Positions 1-9,840 are shown, numbered from the stretch's first letter. The stretch is 64,000 bases of DNA from Capnocytophaga catalasegens (GCF_026005215.1 NZ_BPMA01000031.1:1-64000), one strand, 5' to 3'. Numbers and translations are program-made. The notes: a model not told the origin generated them from the letters alone.

Positions 1-99
1 AATATAATAAACAATATTTAATTAACAAGGCTAAATTTTTTAAGTTTAAATCAAAAAGAAAATCATTAGATACTTCAACTTTACTTTTTTAGGTAGTTA

Positions 100-114
100 T
101 TCGGAAATTCCGAA
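100..114. repeat. Short perfect inverted repeat downstream of glnS
   Basis: Seven-base arms TTCGGAA and TTCCGAA surround a single A, 16 bases beyond the glnS stop. In the glnS direction it is not followed by a T-run, so it is not a convincing terminator. Function unknown. Confidence 0.4.
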
Positions 115-129
115 CAACTGATTTTTCAT

Positions 130-1812
130 CTACTCCTTCACTTCAATCTTCGCCCACGTATCTTTCAGCCCTACGGTTTTGTTGAATACCAATTTGTCGG
201 CAGTAGTGTCGGGGTCTACGCTGAAATATCCCAATCGTTGGAACTGGAATTTGTCGCCCACGTTGGCTTCTTTCAGACTTGGCTCCACATAAGCCGTTAC
301 CACTTTTAACGAATCCGGATTTGCGTATTCCAAAAAATCTTTCTCTTGGCGGTCTGGCTCTGCCACAGTGAAAAGTCGGTCGTAAATACGAGCCTCAGCC
401 TCCACCGCGTGTGGTACAGAAACCCAATGTAGCGTTCCTTTTACCTTGCGTTGGCTTGCCTCAGTGCCACTTCCGCTGCGACTTTCAGGGTCGTACGTAC
501 AATGAATTTCAGTAATATTTCCTTCGTTATCTTTTACAACTTGCTCTGCTTTAATGATATACGCATTTTTCAAACGAACTTCTCCACCCAATTTCAAACG
601 GAAAAACTTGTTATTTGCTTCCTCTTTAAAATCTTCTCTTTCGATGAAAATTTCTCTTGAAAAAGGCACTTTTCGGTAAGTAAGTACTTCTTCCTCAGGA
701 TTATTTTCGGCATCTAACCATTCTTCTTTTCCTTCGGGATAATTCGTGATGATAACCTTCACGGGGTCAAGCACAGCCATTACACGATTGGCGGTTTTGT
801 TCAAATCTTCGCGAATGCAAAACTCTAATAATGAGACATCTATAAGATTTTCACGTTTTGCAATTCCGATAGTATCTGCAAATTTACGAATCGAATTGGG
901 CGTATAACCTCTGCGACGAAGCCCCGAAATGGTAGGCATACGCGGGTCGTCCCAACCTGCCACGTGCTTTTCGTTTACCAATTGCAACAATTTGCGTTTG
1001 CTCACCACCGTATGACTCAGATTACGACGAGCGAACTCGCGTTGTTTCGGACGTACTTTATTTTCATCGATAATTTGGTTTAAAAACCAATCGTACAACT
1101 CGCGATGTGGCAAAAATTCGAGCGTACAAAGCGAGTGCGAAATTTGCTCCAAATAGTCGCTTTCGCCGTGAGCCCAGTCGTACATCGGGTATATACACCA
1201 CTGATTTCCAGTACGATGGTGAACCGAGTGCATAATGCGGTAAATAATCGGGTCACGCATCAGCATATTCGACGAAGCCATATCGATTTTGGCACGAAGT
1301 ACGTATTTTCCGTTCGGAAATTCGCCATTTTTCATTCGCTCAAAAAGGGCTAGATTTTCCTCTACTGATGTATTTCGGTACGGACTTTCTGTTCCTGCCT
1401 GTGTGGGCGTTCCTTTTTGCGAGGCGATTTGCTCGGAAGTTTGCCCATCTACATACGCCTTTCCTTTTTTGATAAGAAGCACCGCCCAATCATACAATTC
1501 CTGAAAATAATCGGAAGCATAGCATTCTCTATCCCACTGATAACCAAGCCATTCCACGTCTCTACGGATAGCATCAACGTATTCTTGTTCTTCTTTACTT
1601 GGATTGGTATCGTCAAAACGCAGGTTTACAGGAGCTTTGTAACGCAATCCCAAACCGAAATTCAGACAAATAGAACTTGCGTGTCCGATGTGCAAATATC
1701 CGTTGGGTTCTGGCGGAAAACGAAAACGTAATCCATTGTGAGGGAATCCATTAGATAAATCTTCCTCAATAATATTCTCAATAAAATTGTTTGATTTTAC
1801 TTCTTCTGACAT
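130..1812 (-). CDS. glnS: Glutaminyl-tRNA synthetase
   Basis: Charges tRNA-Gln with glutamine in the cytoplasm; class I synthetase. The 560 residues match the usual bacterial GlnRS length. The HIGH motif follows PPEPNGYL at residues 41-44. The KMSKS-like motif is VVSKRKL at about 269-275. The C-terminal third is the beta-barrel anticodon-binding region of GlnRS. The start is the ATG at 1812, 20 bases from a CAAAAATA (minus-strand -7) box. Codon use is GC-richer than in surrounding accessory genes, as for the other synthetases here, which fits high expression. It appears monocistronic: the next minus-strand gene is 83 bases upstream and has its own frame. GluRS is excluded because bacterial GluRS has a different C-terminal fold and a different sequence around HIGH. 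Confidence 0.97.
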   Translation of the reverse strand: MSEEVKSNNFIENIIEEDLSNGFPHNGLRFRFPPEPNGYLHIGHASSICLNFGLGLRYKAPVNLRFDDTNPSKEEQEYVDAIRRDVEWLGYQWDRECYASDYFQELYDWAVLLIKKGKAYVDGQTSEQIASQKGTPTQAGTESPYRNTSVEENLALFERMKNGEFPNGKYVLRAKIDMASSNMLMRDPIIYRIMHSVHHRTGNQWCIYPMYDWAHGESDYLEQISHSLCTLEFLPHRELYDWFLNQIIDENKVRPKQREFARRNLSHTVVSKRKLLQLVNEKHVAGWDDPRMPTISGLRRRGYTPNSIRKFADTIGIAKRENLIDVSLLEFCIREDLNKTANRVMAVLDPVKVIITNYPEGKEEWLDAENNPEEEVLTYRKVPFSREIFIEREDFKEEANNKFFRLKLGGEVRLKNAYIIKAEQVVKDNEGNITEIHCTYDPESRSGSGTEASQRKVKGTLHWVSVPHAVEAEARIYDRLFTVAEPDRQEKDFLEYANPDSLKVVTAYVEPSLKEANVGDKFQFQRLGYFSVDPDTTADKLVFNKTVGLKDTWAKIEVKE

Positions 1813-1832
1813 TGTTTGTAAATTTTAAAATG

Positions 1833-1840
1833 CAAAAATA
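1833..1840 (-). promoter_or_regulatory. Bacteroidota -7 box for glnS
   Basis: Read on the minus strand this is TATTTTTG, a match to TAnnTTTG, 20 bases upstream of the glnS ATG. No TTTG was found at the expected 19-base spacing. Confidence 0.55.
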
Positions 1841-1895
1841 ATTATTTTTTGACAACTAAAGGTTAATTTCGGTCAAGGAATCTTATTTTTCGGGG

Positions 1896-2489
1896 TTATT
1901 TTTCTGAATAACTTAGCGAAGCAATTTGCTCACGAGCCACTCTTTCTATTTTTGAAACATTTTCTGCTGAAACAATTTCGATTTTGCTTGGAACAAAAAC
2001 TTCGTGTTTATCTTGCCTTTCATACTTGCCTATTTTTAAGGTAAATCGAATGTGTTTTTTGTCTATATCCACCTTTATTTCATCGGTAAAAAGTTCCCAC
2101 ACATAGATTCTCACATCTCCTTTTTTGTAATGAATAAGCCTTGTGGGAGTGCCTACAAAATAGCCTCCTTCGCTGAAAATCATAAAGATAGCTGACACAG
2201 AAACCCACATACCCGCAAGCGAAAATAAACTTCCTATAACCAACACGGGCAATCTACTCTCCGAAATAAGTTCCATAATATTAGTTGTTTGGTCATATTC
2301 TCCTCGAAGAAAGGCAAACAAACCCATTTCGAAATTTAAAACAAAAATGCCCATTACAATGAAAATCAATCCCATAAGAAATGAAAATATCGTATTGCTC
2401 CAAGTGGCATTTCGTTGGGAAAAGCTGACAAATTCTATATTTTCGCCATTAATTATGTAATTGAGTTGATGAGGTATCGTTCCTTTCAT
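1896..2489 (-). CDS. Hypothetical membrane protein with two transmembrane segments
   Basis: I do not recognise a named family. The 197-residue protein has two hydrophobic segments, at about residues 30-55 and 80-105, that should cross the inner membrane. A C-terminal soluble half of about 85 residues is rich in K, E, I and V, with the block LIHYKKG leading into it. The start at 2489 is the first ATG. A degraded copy of the same gene lies immediately upstream (2492-2838), so this is the surviving member of a tandem pair. No operon partner is evident. Possible roles are a membrane-anchored sensor or a small PH-like membrane protein; the sequence does not decide this. Confidence 0.7.
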   Translation of the reverse strand: MKGTIPHQLNYIINGENIEFVSFSQRNATWSNTIFSFLMGLIFIVMGIFVLNFEMGLFAFLRGEYDQTTNIMELISESRLPVLVIGSLFSLAGMWVSVSAIFMIFSEGGYFVGTPTRLIHYKKGDVRIYVWELFTDEIKVDIDKKHIRFTLKIGKYERQDKHEVFVPSKIEIVSAENVSKIERVAREQIASLSYSEK

Positions 2490-2491
2490 TG

Positions 2492-2838
2492 TTAAAATGC
2501 AAATTTGTTAACGTCTTTATTTTCGGTGATTCGCTGACGAGAAATTCGTTCTATTTCTAAAATGTTATCTGCTGAAAACAAATTAATTACATCACAAATC
2601 ATATACATATTAGCTCTTTTTTCTACCTTTCGAATGCTGTGCAAATAAAAGGTAATATGACGTCTGGAAGGATTCATATCGACATTTCCCGTAAAATCTT
2701 GCCACGGATGGATTTTTGGGGTGCCTTTTTTATAATGAATAAATCACTTGTCACTTGAATATCTACAAAATGCTTTCTGTTTAAGGAAAAAACTACTCTC
2801 CAAATAAGCAACCCTATTCTGATAAGTGCAAAAAAATC
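2492..2838 (-). pseudogene. Decayed paralogue of the 1896-2489 membrane protein
   Basis: Translated on the minus strand, this stretch gives HYKKGTPKIHPWQDFTGNVD followed by RRHITFYL and, later, SADNILEIERISRQRIT. These align with HYKKGDVRIYVWELFTDEIK, KHIRFTL and SAENVSKIERVAREQIA of the intact neighbour. A TGA interrupts the frame just before HYKKG. Further upstream the likeness continues in another frame, with a hydrophobic stretch around RIGLLIWRVVF. The N-terminal transmembrane part is not recoverable. The open 61-codon piece at 2492-2677 is only its tail. It reads as an old tandem duplication now in decay. Confidence 0.65.
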
Positions 2839-3311
2839 AATGCTTTGCGATGTACGTCTGTTTCTAAAACCTTCTCTTTTTGCCTATTTTTGAAATACTT
2901 TCCGTCATTATTACTAACTGTTCCACAATTTTGTTTAGTGGTTATCTTTTTCTATTTCAGAGAATTCTATTGTAAAATAACCTTAATTAATCTCAATCAT
3001 ATTCTTTAGAGTGTGGCATTTATTGCGATTTCCTATAGTTTTTGCAACTTGTGAACTATTATCTAACTAAAAATGAGAGATTTGAGCTTTGCATAATGAT
3101 TCCGATTTGTAAAGAGGTTCGACTTTTATCGTTTTTTAACTCTCATATGTCCAGATGCTTTTGTGTCAGTAATGTGTTGTGCCATAGCACTTTTTTATGG
3201 ATGATGCCAATCTTATCATATTGAGTCTTGAAATGATTGAGGCAATCTTGTTGTGTGTTGTAAAACTAAAAATATTTGTAACTTCTAACTTTTAAGCAAA
3301 TATATAAATTT
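2839..3311. other. Intergenic stretch without a supported gene
   Basis: AT-rich DNA between two gene remnants. A 60-codon open frame on the plus strand (3042-3224) has no family resemblance and no promoter box, and I do not regard it as a gene. It may be eroded flank of the transposase remnant. Confidence 0.5.
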
Positions 3312-3960
3312 ATTTTTGATTAATGATATACAATAGAATTCGTCTCAACTTTTTGTTCTTCCTAAATTTTCTCAAACCTAAAACTATAAAAGGAAAATAA
3401 GTAAAACCAAAATTACTTACAGCTGTATCAAAACGATTTAGAATCAAACTAAAACTATCCAACCAAACATTGCTTTTTTAGCATACTACTCTTTGTACAA
3501 TTTTTCATCAAAATAGGATTCTTTTTCTTGTTTTGATGTTTTTTATTTCGCTTGTTTTCACAAATATTAGCTTATGCCTTTTGACATTGTTTTTTCTTCT
3601 AATCAATAAGATTTTAGCTTTTTCTAAAACAGAGGTAATTACTTCAAAATAAGCATCAATATTAAAATCATAATGATTCTGTGAAATGAAATAGGATATT
3701 TTAGTATTATTACATCTTGTCAGTCAGACAGATACAGACATAAACTATCAGTTGTTCTTGTTTTTTCTATGCTTACTATTCAGCCTGGTATCCTCCTTTC
3801 TTTACAGAATTTTGATTTCTATCAAAATAACAACTCAAAAAGTTTAATTTAGATTTACTTTAAAATTTCTATTCAAGAAATGCTCCAAACACCTTCCTTG
3901 CACCTTTTTCAGCAATGTCCAAATACAGTTTTATAGCTTAAGGCATTGTCCGAAAACGAT
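3312..3960 (-). pseudogene. Decayed IS5-family-like transposase
   Basis: Several frames of the minus strand give pieces of one DDE transposase in the right order. First come SKLNFLSCYFD and a KKGGYQ block, then LTD. They are followed by SQNHYDFNIDAYFEVIT and SVLEKAKI (the family's GNHxDLxxIExxFExIxxxLExAxI region). Then come SYFDEKLYKE and, after a shift, NVWLDSFSLILNRFDTAVSN with FIVLGLRKFRKNKK, the conserved tail ending in RFDTxxSxW and FIVIxLKKF. At least two frameshifts and several stops separate the pieces, so the element is dead. Terminal inverted repeats were not identified. Family assignment rests on recognition of these conserved blocks and needs a search. Confidence 0.7.
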
Positions 3961-4227
3961 TTGTTTACAAATAAAAACTCCCATTTAATGTTTATTTTTT
4001 ACAGTTAATTATCTCACTAATAGGAATTTTTGACTTAAAATCTTTTTTTCTTTTATTACGTAAGTGAGGTAGTATCTCTTAAGTATTACAAATAAAGATT
4101 TATTTTTTTATGTTTTGTATCACGAAAATCTAAATTCTTCGTTTAATTTTCAAAAAATCAAAATCATTTCATCAATAAAAGTTAGTAGTCTCTCTTTATA
4201 GGGAATTGATAATTGATTAAGGAATAA

Positions 4228-4253
4228 AATACACCGCTAAAAAGCGGTGTATT
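4228..4253 (-). terminator. Hairpin terminator of the LRR lipoprotein gene
   Basis: An 11-bp perfect stem (AATACACCGCT and AGCGGTGTATT) with a 4-base loop lies 16 bases after the stop of the minus-strand gene. On that strand it is followed by a T-rich run. Confidence 0.75.
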
Positions 4254-4269
4254 AATAATAATTAATTTC

Positions 4270-5250
4270 TCATTTTCCTTTAATTTTTAGTTGAAATTGC
4301 TGCCAATACTTGTCATTAGTGTTACTACCAATATAAGTATGTATCGCAGATTGTGGAACATAAATAGTTTCTAATTTGGGTGTATTTAGGAAAGCATTTT
4401 CACCCAAGGTAGGAGGAGTTGTTGCCTCTATAGTTATGGTTCTAAGTTCTGTATTTCCTTCAAAAACTTCTTTACCAATTTCCATAATAGTTTCAGGTAA
4501 TGTTATTTCTTTCAAGTCGGTACAATGACTAAAGGCATTCTCTCTAATAGTCTTTACTCCTTTTGGAACAGTAACAGAGACTAATTTAGTTCCTAAAAAA
4601 GTATTCCCGTTAATGGAGGTCAGTCCTTCATGAAGTGTAACTTTAGTTAAAGAACTCTCTGCAAAAGCATATTCTGAAATAGTAGTTACACTTCTGGGTA
4701 TTTCAATAGATAATAAACCTGTTTTTGCAAAGGCAGCACGTCCAATAGTAGTTAAACTACTAGGTAAAGTAATAGATATTAAGTTTGTTTGATTATCAAA
4801 AGCATCTTCGCTAATGGCAGTTATTTTACTTAAAACAGGATCTGATTGCATATCAAGAGAAGTAATGCCTGAGTTTTTCCAACGTTTAAGTGTTGTACCT
4901 TCAACTTCATAATCTGTTGGTTTTGTTACATAAGGAGTTACAGTAAGTTTAAGTATTTGCATTGTATTACTCTGTTTATCAGTAACACTAATATCAGAAT
5001 TTCCTACTTTTAACGCTTTTATTACCAAATTTTTTTTGTCAACCGAAATACTTACGTGTGCAATAGTTTCATCGGTCTGTTTAAGAGTATAATCACCGTT
5101 ACCCGAAGTGATTTTTATGGTAGAACTTTGTCCATTTTCCAAGCTTAATTGAGTCTTTTCAAGAGCTAATGTTGTAGTGCTATCTTTACTACAACTAGTA
5201 ATGATAATTGTTACAAGTGATAACAATAGATGTAAAAAATATTTTTTCAT
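4270..5250 (-). CDS. BspA-type leucine-rich repeat lipoprotein
   Basis: Secreted, lipid-anchored protein, probably surface-exposed and adhesive. The open frame runs to 5298, but the start at 5250 (MKKYFLHLLLS) gives a clean type II signal peptide with lipobox ITSC; the cysteine is followed by SKD. After the signal comes an Ig-like (BIg) domain of about 80 residues. Then come seven or so LRR_5 repeats of the pattern ITxIxExAFxxxxxLxxIxLPxSLTTI, typical of BspA-like proteins. The tail ends in PPTLGENAF and YVPQSAIHTY, the usual closing repeat. It is monocistronic, with a CAAAGGTA box (minus-strand TACCTTTG) upstream and a strong hairpin downstream. Ligand unknown. Confidence 0.9.
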   Translation of the reverse strand: MKKYFLHLLLSLVTIIITSCSKDSTTTLALEKTQLSLENGQSSTIKITSGNGDYTLKQTDETIAHVSISVDKKNLVIKALKVGNSDISVTDKQSNTMQILKLTVTPYVTKPTDYEVEGTTLKRWKNSGITSLDMQSDPVLSKITAISEDAFDNQTNLISITLPSSLTTIGRAAFAKTGLLSIEIPRSVTTISEYAFAESSLTKVTLHEGLTSINGNTFLGTKLVSVTVPKGVKTIRENAFSHCTDLKEITLPETIMEIGKEVFEGNTELRTITIEATTPPTLGENAFLNTPKLETIYVPQSAIHTYIGSNTNDKYWQQFQLKIKGK

Positions 5251-5327
5251 ACTGTTGAAATTTTTATTAGTTTTATTTTGAGTTAACTTTATATTCAAAG
5301 AAAAAAAGTAAGGTTATTAAATCGGGG

Positions 5328-5335
5328 CAAAGGTA
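5328..5335 (-). promoter_or_regulatory. -7 box for the LRR lipoprotein gene
   Basis: Minus strand TACCTTTG matches TAnnTTTG. It sits about 78 bases upstream of the chosen ATG, giving a long AT-rich leader and supporting the start at 5250 over 5298. Confidence 0.5.
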
Positions 5336-6094
5336 TATATTTTTTCTCAAAAAAAAAAATTAAAAAAGAGAATTTTAAATTAAGTATTAAACTTGTCTAT
5401 ACTTTTCTGAGTAATAAAACTTCCAAACACACTAATATTCAAGGAACTTTGAGCAAAGATACAATTAAAAATGGATATTACTATATTTGAGATTTGGAAA
5501 GAGGAAGGGGGGTAGATTAAGATTTAATTTTTATTTTTTTACTGATAATTAAATCAGATTGCCAATATAAGGAAACTTCTGCTAGATATCACGCAAGAAA
5601 GAGAGCTTTTACCACAAATTCTATCTTTTTGGTAGATAATTTAGGTTAAATTTTAGCTTTTAATAATCCAAAATCGAGTATTATCATGATTAGAACAAGA
5701 TAGAATAGAGATAATTTTGGAAGAAATTTTTCTTCTTTTAGAAGAAGCGGATATTGATCGCAAAAGGTTTATTTCTAAATACCAATAAAGGACTTGATAG
5801 TCAATAGTTTATATATTTTTAAAATGGAAAAGAATAATAGAAAAATATTCCTAAAAATTTAAATAAATGCAGAAATTTTTTGTGTTTTTGATGAAAAATT
5901 GTATAAAATTGGTTTAAAATAGAATTGAGTTTTGCTAAGATTGATAGATTTAATGAATTTATTTTCAGGTGTAAAACCCTAAATATAACTTGGAATACAA
6001 TACTGTATTTAGGGATTATAATGAGATTTATTAGAAAAGTTTAGATAGGTTTTAAAAAATATATTATGGGGTAGTAAGTTTTGAAAAAAACTTC
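5336..6094. other. AT-rich intergenic region with possible eroded coding DNA
   Basis: No intact gene is visible. Around 5550-5790 the plus strand carries a few stop-free stretches of 30 or so codons in different frames, the last ending LLLEEADIDRKRFISKYQ before TAA. These may be remains of a lost gene, but I cannot name a family. No tRNA or repeat array was seen. Confidence 0.4.
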
Positions 6095-6102
6095 TATCTT
6101 TG
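6095..6102 (+). promoter_or_regulatory. -7 box for pheS
   Basis: TATCTTTG, a perfect TAnnTTTG match, 25 bases before the pheS ATG and followed by GCACC. Confidence 0.7.
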
Positions 6103-6127
6103 CACCTCGAAAATTTGTATCACTTAT

Positions 6128-7147
6128 ATGATTGATAAAATAAAAGAACATATCGCTAAGGTTGAAGCTTTTACATCAGCAAAAAAAGAAGAAATTGAGC
6201 AATTCCGAATAGAATATTTAGGAAAAAAAGGTGTGTTGAATGATTTTTTTGCACATTTTAAATCGGTTCCTGTACAAGAGAAAAAGATGTTTGGACAGGC
6301 AATAAATGAACTCAAAGCCAAAGCAGAAGAGAAAATACAGCAATTACGTGATTTGCTTGAAAACAATACCGAAAAACAAGGAGTTTATGGTGACCTTACA
6401 CGTCCAGCAACTCCTGTTTTGATAGGCTCTCGCCATCCGATATCTATTGTAAAAAATCAGATTACAGAAATTTTTGCAAATATAGGATTTAACGTTTCTG
6501 AAGGCCCTGAAATGGAAGATGATTGGCATAACTTCACAGCACTAAACTTGCCTGAATATCACCCTGCACGAGATATGCAAGATACGTTTTTTATTCAAAC
6601 AAATCCAGATATTCTTTTGAGAACTCATACGAGTTCCGTGCAAGTACGATATATGGAAACTCATACACCACCCATTCGGACGATTTCCCCCGGGCGCGTG
6701 TTTCGCAATGAAGCTATTTCGGCACGTTCGCATTGTTTATTCCATCAGATAGAGGGGCTTTATGTAGATAAAGATGTTTCGTTTGCTGATTTAAAACAAA
6801 CACTTCTGTATTTTACCAAAGAAATGTTTGGCAAGTCAAAAATTCGTATGCGTCCCTCATATTTTCCTTTTACTGAACCTTCGGCAGAGGTTGATATTTA
6901 TTGGGGTTTGAATAACGAAATTGACTATCGAATAACCAAAGGTACAGGTTGGCTCGAAATAATGGGATGCGGAATGGTAGACCCTAATGTGTTGAAAAAT
7001 TGCAATATAGATTCTGAAAAATATACAGGTTTTGCTTTCGGAATGGGAGTAGAGCGTATCGCAATGCTTCTGTACCAAATAGGAGATATACGAATGTTTT
7101 ATGAGAATGATGTTCGATTTTTGGAACAATTCAGATATGAATTATAA
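6128..7147 (+). CDS. pheS: Phenylalanyl-tRNA synthetase alpha subunit
   Basis: Catalytic subunit of the (alpha-beta)2 PheRS that charges tRNA-Phe. The 339 residues are the usual bacterial length. An N-terminal coiled coil of about 90 residues contacts the tRNA. Class II motif 2 is seen as GRVFRNEAIS followed by HCLFHQIEGL. Motif 3 is GFAFGMGVERIAMLLY near residues 306-321. The ATG at 6128 directly follows the promoter leader. pheT is not adjacent, as is common in this phylum. The gene converges on dinB across a shared hairpin terminator. Confidence 0.97.
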   Translation: MIDKIKEHIAKVEAFTSAKKEEIEQFRIEYLGKKGVLNDFFAHFKSVPVQEKKMFGQAINELKAKAEEKIQQLRDLLENNTEKQGVYGDLTRPATPVLIGSRHPISIVKNQITEIFANIGFNVSEGPEMEDDWHNFTALNLPEYHPARDMQDTFFIQTNPDILLRTHTSSVQVRYMETHTPPIRTISPGRVFRNEAISARSHCLFHQIEGLYVDKDVSFADLKQTLLYFTKEMFGKSKIRMRPSYFPFTEPSAEVDIYWGLNNEIDYRITKGTGWLEIMGCGMVDPNVLKNCNIDSEKYTGFAFGMGVERIAMLLYQIGDIRMFYENDVRFLEQFRYEL

Positions 7148-7170
7148 TGTTTTTTAGTTTGATATTTTAT

Positions 7171-7202
7171 AACCGATGTTTTTAAGGGCATCGGTTTTTT
7201 TC
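7171..7202 (+). terminator. Terminator between convergent pheS and dinB
   Basis: Arms AACCGATG and CATCGGTT, a 10-base loop, then a run of T on the plus strand. In the dinB direction the T-run is weak, so its main role is probably for pheS. Confidence 0.8.
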
Positions 7203-8283
7203 AAAAATCAAATTTTAGTTGAATATATTTTGGTTTTTTGTCAGCAGTAGGTACATTGTTAAGGTTTGAGATTGAAATACCGAGCAAGCGTACAGAGTCT
7301 TGTGGTTTTTTCTGAAACAAAAGCTCTTTTACAATATCCAAAATCATTTTGGGGTCTAAAACGAAATATGAGACAGATTTACTGCGAGTTTGTGTGGTAA
7401 AATCACTATATTTTAGTTTGAGAGTAATGGTTTTTCCCGAAACATTTTTACGATTTAGCCGATGATACAACTCTTGGCTTATAATTTCTAAGTGTTCCAG
7501 TATACGTATTTCACTTGTCAGATTTTCTTCAAAAGTATGTTCTACACCAACCGATTTGGCTATATGAACAGCATTAACAGGGCTTTGATGAATACCTCGT
7601 GCCAATTGATAGAAATACAATCCGCGGTTGCCGAAATGCTCTTTTAGATAATCTAAATCTTTGGATAACAAATCTTTACCTGTGAATATCCCTTTTTGAT
7701 ACATTTTCTGAGCAGTTACTTTACCAATACCATAAAATTTACGAACATCTAATTTTTCTAAAAAAGGAATTACTTCGTCTTGAACAATGGTTTTCTGTCC
7801 GTTGGGTTTGTTATAATCACTAGCTATTTTGGCTACAAATTTATTAATCGAAATCCCCGCTGAGGCTGTAAGTCCAGTACATTGATATATTTTCTGTCGA
7901 ATTTCTTGTGCAATAATTGTTGCAGATGGATTATTTTTTTTGTTGATAGTAACATCAAGGTAGGCTTCATCAAGGGAAAGAGGCTCGACAAGGTCTGTAT
8001 ATTCGTAGAAAATCTCACGAATTTGCATAGAAATTTCTCGATACCTATCGAATCGAGGTTTGACAAAGATAATCGTAGGACATAAACGCAAAGCAATTGC
8101 TCCACTCATAGCACTTCGTACGCCATATTTTCGAGCTTCATAGCTTGCAGCGGCTACCACACCTCGTTTTTCGCCTCCACCCACGGCAATAGGTTTACCT
8201 CGTAATTCTGGGTTATCGAGTTGCTCTACAGATGCAAAAAAAGCGTCCATATCAATATGAATTATTTTTCGTTGAGGTATCAT
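7201..8283 (-). CDS. dinB: DNA polymerase IV (Y-family)
   Basis: Error-prone translesion polymerase. The 360 residues carry the Y-family catalytic blocks: HIDMDAFFASVEQ (metal-binding D11) and SLDEAYLDV (D105, E106). The YxxxR region is AASYEARKYGVRSAM. The helix-hairpin-helix region (LDVRKFYGIGKVTAQKM) and the little-finger domain follow. The C-terminal part (YSDFTTQTRSKS) is typical DinB. The ATG at 8283 lies only 5 bases from a CAAAAATA (minus TATTTTTG) box, so the message may have an almost absent leader. No LexA box was recognised. The gene is divergent from the YfcC-type carrier with 63 bases between them. Confidence 0.96.
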   Translation of the reverse strand: MIPQRKIIHIDMDAFFASVEQLDNPELRGKPIAVGGGEKRGVVAAASYEARKYGVRSAMSGAIALRLCPTIIFVKPRFDRYREISMQIREIFYEYTDLVEPLSLDEAYLDVTINKKNNPSATIIAQEIRQKIYQCTGLTASAGISINKFVAKIASDYNKPNGQKTIVQDEVIPFLEKLDVRKFYGIGKVTAQKMYQKGIFTGKDLLSKDLDYLKEHFGNRGLYFYQLARGIHQSPVNAVHIAKSVGVEHTFEENLTSEIRILEHLEIISQELYHRLNRKNVSGKTITLKLKYSDFTTQTRSKSVSYFVLDPKMILDIVKELLFQKKPQDSVRLLGISISNLNNVPTADKKPKYIQLKFDF

Positions 8284-8288
8284 TGGAG

Positions 8289-8296
8289 CAAAAATA
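8289..8296 (-). promoter_or_regulatory. -7 box for dinB
   Basis: Minus strand TATTTTTG, with only five bases between it and the dinB ATG. If used, transcription would begin at or inside the start codon, implying leaderless translation or a different true promoter. Confidence 0.4.
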
Positions 8297-8297
8297 C

Positions 8298-8327
8298 TAT
8301 TTTTGTGTAAAAAAAATACTATCTTTG
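8298..8327 (+). promoter_or_regulatory. Tandem -7 boxes for the YfcC-type carrier
   Basis: Two TAnnTTTG matches, TATTTTTG (8298-8305) and TATCTTTG (8320-8327), lie 41 and 19 bases before the ATG at 8347. The nearer one is followed by GCGCC and is the better candidate. Confidence 0.55.
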
Positions 8328-8346
8328 CGCCATAAAATTTCTTTGA

Positions 8347-9840
8347 ATGAAACGTGTTTTAAAATTTCCGACCCCTTACACTGTCCTTATGATAGTGATT
8401 GTTTTTGCAGCTTTATTGACCTATTTACTTCCTTCGGGAGCGTATGATACGTTGACTTATGATAGTACGCAAGATGTTTTTGTGCTAAAATCAAAAGAAA
8501 CTACGCAAACTTTACCTGCCACACAACAAGTATTGGACGAAAAATCCATAGCTATCGACATTAGCAAATTCAAAGAAGGAAAAATCAAAAAACCGGTATC
8601 CATCCCAAATACCTATAAGGAAAGCGAATCACAGCCTCAGGGAATTAAAGAAATCTTGTTCGCTCCCATAAAAGGAATTTATGAAACGATTGATATTATC
8701 TTGTTTGTACTTATTTTAGGCGGATTTATCGGAGTTTTTAACAATTCAGGAACCCTTAACGAAGGCGTGGGCTATTTATCATATAGGCTCAAAGGGCGTG
8801 AGGGAATTTTGATTATCATCGTGTGTACGCTCATCGCTTTGGGAGGTACGTCTTTTGGTCTTGCCGAAGAAACTTTGGCTTTTTATCCGATTCTGATTCC
8901 GGTATTTTTAGCGGCGGGGTATGATTTGATGGTACCTTTGGCGGTGATTTATTTGGGTTCATCAGTAGGTTCAATGGCGGCTACTATAAATCCGTTTTCG
9001 GTGATTATAGCTTCAGATGCGGCAGGAGTGGACTGGACTACGGGAGCTACAACTCGCGTAATTATGCTGGTAACTTCGTTAGTAATCACAATCGTTTATA
9101 TTATCCGATATGCCGAAAAAGTAAAGAAAAATCCGCAATTATCTATCGCTTACGGAACGCCTCTACCTGAATCATTATCCATAGAAAAAGCGGCTCCTGT
9201 CGAAAAACTAAAACTTTCAAGCAAGTTGCTACTGACCGTTTTCGCTCTGTCATTTCTGATTATGATTGTGGGTGTAGCCCGTTGGGGGTGGTGGTTCGAG
9301 GAGATGACCGCATTATTCTTAGTAGCTTCGGTGTGTATTGCTTTGTTCCAACGTATGGGAGAAGAACAATTTATTACTGATTTTATAGCAGGAGCGAAGG
9401 ATTTGCTGGGCGTCGCTTTCATCATCGGGATAGCTCGTGGAGTTACGTTTATTCTCAATGACGGACAAATTTCAGATACGATTTTGCATTATTCGACCAA
9501 TTTGGTAGGGGGGATGTCACCTGTGCTTTTTCTGCCTGTACTGATGTGCGTTTTCGGGATACTAACACTTTTCATTTCTTCTTCGTCAGGAATGGCAGTA
9601 GTTACAATGCCGATAATGGGTTCGCTGGCTACCGTAGTGGGTATTGAAGGGCAAAATGTAGTCAATGCATATCTTTTCGGGATGGGACTGATGAGTTTCA
9701 TTACCCCGATAGGGCTTATTCTGCCGTCGTTGGCAATGGTAAATATTAGTTATAATCAGTGGTTAAAGTTTGTTATGCCATTGCTTATTATTTTAACTTT
9801 GTTATCAGTTGGTATGCTTTGGGTAGGTTATTATTTTTAA
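8347..9840 (+). CDS. YfcC-family membrane carrier (DcuC/ArcD superfamily)
   Basis: Inner-membrane carrier of the YfcC / C4-dicarboxylate anaerobic carrier group, which also contains basic amino-acid antiporters; the substrate here is not known. The 497 residues start MKRVLKFPTPYTVLMIVIVF, the usual opening of the family. A soluble loop lies at about residues 45-105, then ten or more hydrophobic helices. Family blocks seen include LILGGFIGVF, GLAEETLAFYP, INPFSVIIASDAAG and FISSSSGMAVVTMPIM. That last block, together with GLMSFITPIGLILPS, is the typical C-terminal signature. It is transcribed alone from its own promoter. Substrate assignment (dicarboxylate or arginine/ornithine) cannot be made from sequence. 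Confidence 0.88.
   Translation: MKRVLKFPTPYTVLMIVIVFAALLTYLLPSGAYDTLTYDSTQDVFVLKSKETTQTLPATQQVLDEKSIAIDISKFKEGKIKKPVSIPNTYKESESQPQGIKEILFAPIKGIYETIDIILFVLILGGFIGVFNNSGTLNEGVGYLSYRLKGREGILIIIVCTLIALGGTSFGLAEETLAFYPILIPVFLAAGYDLMVPLAVIYLGSSVGSMAATINPFSVIIASDAAGVDWTTGATTRVIMLVTSLVITIVYIIRYAEKVKKNPQLSIAYGTPLPESLSIEKAAPVEKLKLSSKLLLTVFALSFLIMIVGVARWGWWFEEMTALFLVASVCIALFQRMGEEQFITDFIAGAKDLLGVAFIIGIARGVTFILNDGQISDTILHYSTNLVGGMSPVLFLPVLMCVFGILTLFISSSSGMAVVTMPIMGSLATVVGIEGQNVVNAYLFGMGLMSFITPIGLILPSLAMVNISYNQWLKFVMPLLIILTLLSVGMLWVGYYF

Noticed and set aside
3042..3224. 60-codon plus-strand frame
   Set aside because: No resemblance, no -7 box and location in decayed DNA; treated as chance.
5550..5790. 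Gene remnant upstream of pheS
   Set aside because: Short open stretches in different frames, but no family recognised; recorded only as possible eroded DNA.
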